Positions 4,830-8,437 of a stretch of DNA of 8,437 bases are shown here, in pieces. The first letter of the stretch is position 1. Every line of letters begins with the position of its first letter. The stretch comes from an uncultured Muribaculaceae bacterium (GTDB lineage: Bacteria > Bacteroidota > Bacteroidia > Bacteroidales > Muribaculaceae). The stretch spans positions 1 through 8,437 of the forward strand of contig CAJTUG010000059.1 in NCBI GenBank assembly GCA_910579605.1, written 5' to 3'. Under the pieces are notes generated by a model, which ran no database searches, had not been told where the DNA came from, and was given only the letters and a program-made list of their open reading frames with translations. The position numbers and the translations under genes were made by a program.

Positions 4830-4944
4830 CCATTGTGCGATTCCGGGGAACGTAGCTCAACGGCAGAGCAATCGTATTGGTGCAGGTTCGATTCCTGCCG
4901 TTCCCACAAAGAAATGCAGCAAGTGTCAGCCTGCTCATGATTGA
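4810..4944 (+). CDS. Short ORF 3 (44 aa) reading through the tRNA-like fold, tentative
   Basis: ATG at 4810, stop TGA at 4942-4944, 44 codons. The N-terminus is basic (MKRRDDGHC). The middle (about residues 13-34) is simply the translation of the tRNA-like sequence, giving the VAQRQSN...GSIPA-type string often seen when a tRNA gene is translated by mistake. The C-terminus has KKCSKC and a final His-Asp. The ORF ends two bases before the first arm of the attenuator-like structure (4946). Reasons to doubt a real protein: the middle is dictated by RNA structure. Reason to keep it: the chained starts, and the exact place of the stop, would let a translating ribosome control the following hairpins. 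Confidence 0.3.
   Translation: MKRRDDGHCAIPGNVAQRQSNRIGAGSIPAVPTKKCSKCQPAHD
4846..4906 (+). ncRNA. tRNA-like RNA lacking a normal anticodon arm
   Basis: A 60-nt tRNA body plus discriminator A4906. The acceptor stem GGGAACG (4846-4852) pairs perfectly with CGTTCCC (4899-4905). T8-A9 equivalents are 4853-4854. The D stem GCTC (4855-4858) pairs with GAGC (4866-4869), with a D loop AACGGCA containing the canonical GG. The T stem GCAGG (4882-4886) pairs with CCTGC (4894-4898), with the canonical loop TTCGATT. Only 12 nt (4870-4881) separate D and T arms, where a normal tRNA has about 21-22. They can form at most a 3-bp stem AAT/ATT with a CGT triloop, followed by GGT. So there is no 7-nt anticodon loop and no decodable anticodon. 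CCA is not encoded, which is common for tRNA genes. It may be a decayed phage tRNA or a functional tRNA mimic; the perfect remaining stems argue against long neglect. Confidence 0.75.
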
Positions 4945-4945
4945 A

Positions 4946-4960
4946 GCCCGGTGGCCGGGC
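4946..4960 (+). promoter_or_regulatory. Competing (anti-terminator-like) hairpin
   Basis: GCCCGG (4946-4951) pairs with CCGGGC (4955-4960) around a TGG triloop. The right arm is also the left arm of the terminator that follows, so the two structures exclude each other. This one is transcribed first. The stop codon of short ORF 3 lies directly before it, so a terminating ribosome would cover its left arm. Confidence 0.5.
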
Positions 4961-4980
4961 AGTATGCCCGGTCACCTTTT
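4950..4980 (+). terminator. Intrinsic terminator inside the early operon (attenuator candidate)
   Basis: GGTGGCCGGGC (4950-4960) pairs with GCCCGGTCACC (4966-4976): 11 bp with one G-U pair, loop AGTAT, followed at once by TTTT (4977-4980). It is very GC-rich with a short T tract. It lies after the regulatory early genes and before the recombination genes, all on the same strand with no clear new promoter behind it, so some readthrough or antitermination is needed to express recT and its neighbours. Confidence 0.62.
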
Positions 4981-5030
4981 CAGTCAAACGGCTACACCCT
5001 GCCAATGTCTAACAATAAAATTTTTCAATC

Positions 5031-5453
5031 ATGAAAATCATCGAAGTAAAAATCGACAAACAAGGCGACATCGCAAAACAGGTCGGAGAAGCCGTTGCCG
5101 CCGCCGTCGCCGAAGAAAACAGCAATGTGGACGACACTGTCATCGAGGCCGACAAATTCAACCGCGATGAAATGAAAAAAATGTCAGAGACCGAGGAATT
5201 TCTGGAATTCCACAATGAGGTTGCCTCCAAGGCCAACGAACTCATCGAACTAATCTCGACAAACAAGCCGAAATATGGCTGCTCGATCGTGCTTGGCGTA
5301 ACATTCGCCCACGGAGCTGAAAGCAACTACGGACAGGCGGCATGCTGTGGCCGTGGAGACAGTGTCAACGCGTCATTGCGCCGCATTTTAGAGCATAGCG
5401 ACATCGGCGACCGCTTGGAAGGAATGGTAATCAAGTCGGTCCTGCAACACTGA
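5031..5453 (+). CDS. Phage protein of unknown function (140 aa)
   Basis: A soluble, acidic 140-aa protein. Residues 1-10 look like a beta strand (MKIIEVKID). Residues 13-28 are an Ala/Val-rich helix (IAKQVGEAVAAAVAEE). Residues 46-76 are a charged helix. A Gly/Ser/Cys-rich core follows (about 83-112: CSIVLGVTFAHGAESNYGQAACCGRGD cut by short turns), with C84, C105 and C106, and a final helix. No signal peptide or membrane segment. No known catalytic signature, although the Gly-rich Cys-Cys region is distinctive. It is the first gene after the attenuator-like terminator and lies 28 bp upstream of recT, so it probably belongs to the recombination/replication module. I do not recognise the family. 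Confidence 0.72.
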   Translation: MKIIEVKIDKQGDIAKQVGEAVAAAVAEENSNVDDTVIEADKFNRDEMKKMSETEEFLEFHNEVASKANELIELISTNKPKYGCSIVLGVTFAHGAESNYGQAACCGRGDSVNASLRRILEHSDIGDRLEGMVIKSVLQH

Positions 5454-5481
5454 ATATCCACCAACTTAACATCATATATCC

Positions 5482-6420
5482 ATGAGCAACATCCAATTGA
5501 CCGTAGACCGGCTCAACGCCCTGCAGCCTCTCGACATCGTAGGCGATCCTGCCGTACGCGAGAAATTCATTCAGATCTATAACACTCTTCACGGCGACGG
5601 AGAGGCAGCCTATGAGCGCGAAAGCGTTTATTTCAACCAGCTCCTCCGCGATTACGAGAACGGCAAACTCCAAAAGGCCACCCGCTTTTCGATTTTCACG
5701 GCCTTCATAGACCTTGCGGTCTGCGGGTTGTCGCTCGCACCCGGCAGCCGTGCCCAGTGCTACCTGTTAGGGCGCAACGTCAATATCGGCACGAAAGACC
5801 AGCCCAGGTGGGAGGGCCGTTGCGTACTCACCGTATCCGGATACGGCGAACTCATGCTCAGAATCCGTGCCGGGCAGATACGCCACGCCGATAACCCCGT
5901 GTTGGTCTACGAGAACGACGAATTTTCATTCGCTGACCGCGACGGACGCAAATCGGTCATGTACGTCGCCCACATACCGCATGCCGGCAAAAAAATCGTC
6001 GCTTGCTACCTCGGCTTTACTCGTGCCGACGGCTCGCGCGACTACGGCGTACTCTTTGAAGAAGACTGGAAACGCCTTCAGGAATACTCCCTGAAAAACA
6101 ACCAACGCCGAAATGCCCGCGGCGAGGTCTACGGCAACGCCAACGCACTCTACACCTCGGGCGAAGGCAATACCATAGATCCAGGATTCCTCTGCGCAAA
6201 ATGCATCAAACATGCCTTCAAAACATATCCTAAAGTAAATATCGGCAAAAACACCGAACTCCAGAGCGAGCAGCCCGACGATGTCGAAGATACCGACTAC
6301 TACGGAATCGGGGAGACACCCCAAACCGAAGCTCCGGCCAACCCCCAACCCGAATCTTTCTGTCCCCCGGAACAATCAGCCGGCATAACGATAGATACGG
6401 GAGACGAAGATGGCTTCTAA
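5482..6420 (+). CDS. recT: RecT-family single-strand annealing protein
   Basis: A 312-aa protein matching the RecT layout. A helical N-terminus (1-75) is followed by the family core: LAVCGLSLAPGSRAQCYLLG (78-97), a basic stretch, VLTVSGYGELMLRIRAGQIR (115-134), then VYENDEFSF (142-150). Further on is an ACYLGFTRADGSRDYGVLF strand region and a helical segment FLCAKCIKHAFKTYPKV (236-252) where RecT proteins carry a conserved Lys/Pro block. Such proteins bind single-stranded DNA ends and anneal complementary strands together with a 5'-3' exonuclease. The exonuclease gene follows two genes later. Residues about 261-312 are a disordered, Pro/Glu/Asp-rich tail ending in acidic residues and a final Phe. 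The last codons overlap the start of the 480-aa gene (ATG at 6410, stop at 6418-6420), suggesting translational coupling. Confidence 0.88.
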   Translation: MSNIQLTVDRLNALQPLDIVGDPAVREKFIQIYNTLHGDGEAAYERESVYFNQLLRDYENGKLQKATRFSIFTAFIDLAVCGLSLAPGSRAQCYLLGRNVNIGTKDQPRWEGRCVLTVSGYGELMLRIRAGQIRHADNPVLVYENDEFSFADRDGRKSVMYVAHIPHAGKKIVACYLGFTRADGSRDYGVLFEEDWKRLQEYSLKNNQRRNARGEVYGNANALYTSGEGNTIDPGFLCAKCIKHAFKTYPKVNIGKNTELQSEQPDDVEDTDYYGIGETPQTEAPANPQPESFCPPEQSAGITIDTGDEDGF

Positions 6421-7852
6421 GGATCGCGATCCCCATCCCTGCGACGGCTGCCCTAAGATGCGTATATGCATCAACGGACGCCGTTGCCAGGAATTGGGGG
6501 TATATACCCAACACAGCCAATATCCCCCATGCACCATTAATACAAATGAAATTGCCGTGAATGCCGTGGACGATATGCCGACAATTGGCGAGATCCCCGG
6601 TGTAAACGCCAGAAAAAACGACGCTTTAATAATGACAAACGACAACAATAACATGGCTGTAACCATTTTCCGGCCACAAAACGTACAGCAAATAGTTGCT
6701 TTAGGGCCATCTGCTTTCGAGCAAAACACACTTTCGCACGACCGCTGCCTATATGCCGGGCAACAACTCCTTGACAGGATCAGACGCGACGGCATGAACG
6801 ATGAAATAGACCGGGAGGTCGCCGTATTCATTGAGAAGGCAAAAGCGACCGTGAACAAAATGAACGGAAAACGTTCGCCGGTCACAAAATTGTTCGACGA
6901 GATACGAACCGTGTTCACAACACTCGAGGCCGAGGTAGATCCAAAAAAATCCGCATCTATACCCGGCCAGCTCCAACATTACCGCGACAAATATGCCGCA
7001 AAGAAACGAGCGGAAGCCGAGGCAAAACGGATGGAGGAAGCACGGCGCCAAGCGGCGGCACTCGCCCGTACCCGATACACAAATGAACTTGAGGAAGACT
7101 ACAAGGCTCAGTTCAACGCTTATGTGATTCAGCACATCAACGCCCTTGTTGCCCTTGACGCTTCTCTGGCGCTCGATAATTTCAACGAGGTGTCGGCAAA
7201 AATCAAAGCTTACCCCGCCACTGTTGACGCTTCCGCATGGCTCGCGTCGGTTCGTTCAGGTGTACGTCTGCCTTGTGAGCTTGCGCCCGAGGAATCACGC
7301 CTCGTCGACGATGGTGTCCGCAAATCGCTCGCAGTCCGTTTCGCCGAACAGTATCAGTTTGAAATCGAAGCAAACCGCGACGACATACTTGATCGTCTGC
7401 CCTCGAAGCAAAAAGAACTCCGACGCATAGCCGATGCAGGAGCCGAAGAAGCAGCCCGTATAAAGGCGGAAATAGAGGCCCGTGAACGTGCCGAGGCTCA
7501 ACGCAAAGAACAAGAGCGCATGGCACGTGAAGCCGCAGACAAGGCCCAGGCCGAACTTGAAGCGAAAAAAGCGGAAATGGACGGCCTTTTCGGCATGGCA
7601 CGACTCCAAAAAACCGGGTATCAGCCCAAGACCGCCGTCCGTAAGCGCATCGTTGCCCTTGCTCCCGAAGCTTTCTTGCAGATCGTAGGATTCTGGTGGA
7701 GCCATGAAGGGCAGAATCTATCAGTTGAGGAACTAGGCAAGATATTCAAGAAGATGGTTACCTTCTGCGACAAGGCCGCAAACGACAAAGACAATCCCGT
7801 TTTCCTTGAGGATGCAAACATTGCTTATCAAGACGAAGTAAAGGCAAAATAA
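6410..7852 (+). CDS. Coiled-coil protein between RecT and exonuclease, unknown function
   Basis: A 480-aa soluble protein. Its N-terminus has a Cys cluster (C11-x2-C14, C20, C26, then C41) that could hold Zn. A low-complexity hinge (65-82) leads to a helical domain (83-185) and a long Ala/Glu/Arg coiled coil (about 190-232). A second helical domain (233-335) is followed by another strong coiled coil (336-390) and a compact C-terminal domain (400-475) with the aromatic patch VGFWWSHEG. It overlaps recT by 11 bp and ends 3 bp before the exonuclease start, so all three are tightly coupled. A role as an accessory of the recombination pair or in nucleoprotein assembly is likely by position. Internal ATGs at 6632 and 6653, before a Gln/Val-rich start-like segment, are alternative starts; they would drop the Cys cluster. 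I use 6410 because of the recT overlap. Family not recognised. Confidence 0.75.
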   Translation: MASKDRDPHPCDGCPKMRICINGRRCQELGVYTQHSQYPPCTINTNEIAVNAVDDMPTIGEIPGVNARKNDALIMTNDNNNMAVTIFRPQNVQQIVALGPSAFEQNTLSHDRCLYAGQQLLDRIRRDGMNDEIDREVAVFIEKAKATVNKMNGKRSPVTKLFDEIRTVFTTLEAEVDPKKSASIPGQLQHYRDKYAAKKRAEAEAKRMEEARRQAAALARTRYTNELEEDYKAQFNAYVIQHINALVALDASLALDNFNEVSAKIKAYPATVDASAWLASVRSGVRLPCELAPEESRLVDDGVRKSLAVRFAEQYQFEIEANRDDILDRLPSKQKELRRIADAGAEEAARIKAEIEARERAEAQRKEQERMAREAADKAQAELEAKKAEMDGLFGMARLQKTGYQPKTAVRKRIVALAPEAFLQIVGFWWSHEGQNLSVEELGKIFKKMVTFCDKAANDKDNPVFLEDANIAYQDEVKAK

Positions 7853-7855
7853 CAG

Positions 7856-8437
7856 ATGAACTCCAATCCCGATACATATTACCAAAGAAGCGAGGTCAGC
7901 AACTCCGACCTAACAGCGTTAAAAGAGCTGCTACACCCCCGGTTGCAATTCGGCAACCGGGAGGAGGCCTTTCGGTTCGGCAACCTCGTCGATGCTCTCA
8001 TAACAGAGCCGACGCGTGTTAACTACTATCGGCAGACCGTAGACAGCGAACAGTACACCGAGGAAGAATTTCGTCATGCCAAAGAGATGCACCGTGCGCT
8101 ACGGGCCGAGGCAAAACGTGACCCGTTCCTTTGCAATGTCCTCAAACAAGCCGAAACCCAGCGTTTCATGGTCAACGGTTGCCAGATGTTTGAATACGGC
8201 GGATTCCATTTCACGCTCCCGACTCGCTGCAAGTGGGATTGGTGGCTCGATATAGCGCATTTTGGAGGAGATCTCAAGACATGTGCCGCCGCAACCCAAA
8301 AGGAGTTCGAAGACGCTGTCGATTTCTTTGACTGGGACCGTAGCCGCGCTTGGTATATGGATGTCGCCCGCTCCGACCGCGATTTCATATATGCCATCAG
8401 CAAGAAAAACTGCAACATTTTCAAACTATTCATTAAC
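7856..8437 (+). CDS. PD-(D/E)XK phage exonuclease (RecE/YqaJ-like), partial, runs off the right edge
   Basis: 194 codons from the ATG at 7856 to the window end with no stop. The N-terminus YYQRSEVSNSDLTALKELL (8-26) and the following FRFGNLVDALITEP (39-52) are the conserved opening of phage RecE-C/Exo-like nucleases. The catalytic core is visible as KWDWWLD (126-132) and GGDLKT (137-142), where D139-L-K141 is the (D/E)XK element and an upstream Asp (128 or 132) is the partner. A downstream helix with RAWYMDVA (164-171) corresponds to the motif that is usually Q-x3-Y. Here the residue four before Y167 is Ser163, not Gln. The enzyme should resect dsDNA ends 5' to 3', giving the single strands that RecT anneals. 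The start is 3 bp after the 480-aa gene. The missing C-terminus prevents a closer family call. Confidence 0.8.
   Translation, partial: MNSNPDTYYQRSEVSNSDLTALKELLHPRLQFGNREEAFRFGNLVDALITEPTRVNYYRQTVDSEQYTEEEFRHAKEMHRALRAEAKRDPFLCNVLKQAETQRFMVNGCQMFEYGGFHFTLPTRCKWDWWLDIAHFGGDLKTCAAATQKEFEDAVDFFDWDRSRAWYMDVARSDRDFIYAISKKNCNIFKLFIN

Noticed and set aside
4672..4938. An 88-aa leftward frame covering the tRNA-like fold, with a GNGRNRTCTN string.
   Set aside because: That string is the reverse reading of a tRNA body, a well-known source of false genes, and the frame also opposes the early operon.
6376..6918. A 180-aa leftward frame over the recT/480-aa gene junction.
   Set aside because: It is antisense to two well-supported, coupled genes and shows no domain or operon context.

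Overview
The window looks like a piece of a Bacteroidales (Bacteroidota) chromosome carrying the left part of an integrated temperate phage or phage-like element. The host assignment rests on a good -7 promoter match of the Bacteroidota type (TAnnTTTG), weak or absent Shine-Dalgarno sites, short lipoprotein signals ending in LSSC/LASC/MPGC, and a Sec signal ending in NAQ. The species cannot be read from the sequence.

Positions 1-1530 are AT-rich and read as ordinary chromosome: the first 20 codons of a leftward lipoprotein gene, a ZIP-family metal transporter, and a convergent small exported membrane protein. From about 1531 the character changes. A tandem-hairpin terminator (1746-1798) closes a leftward operon (3403 to 1817) holding an HTH repressor, a small lipoprotein with an H/C-x2-C motif, and an acidic coiled-coil protein of unknown function. 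This is the lysogeny/immunity arm. No integrase is visible, so the exact left junction (probably within 1531-1816) is inferred.

A divergent control region (3404-3518) carries a good rightward promoter (TATCTTTG) embedded in five CGAAA/TTTCG half-sites, the likely repressor operator. The rightward early operon then runs to the window's end and is visibly more GC-rich. It contains a 64-aa leader protein, a 78-aa lipoprotein, a 54-aa protein, a two-helix membrane protein, a winged-HTH DNA-binding protein, a non-coding/leader block (4702-5030), a 140-aa unknown, a RecT-family annealing protein, a 480-aa coiled-coil protein, and the start of a PD-(D/E)XK exonuclease. RecT plus exonuclease is a phage homologous-recombination module, with the 480-aa protein as probable partner.

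The most unusual part is 4702-5030. It holds a 61-nt tRNA-like fold with perfect acceptor, D and T stems and all the usual T-loop and D-loop bases, but with the anticodon arm reduced to 12 nt. Three very short ORFs joined by ATGA overlaps run through it. They stop just before a three-segment GC-rich structure in which a terminator hairpin and a competing hairpin share one arm. Together this looks like a translation-sensitive attenuator placed before the recombination genes. That reading is inference; the structures are directly visible.
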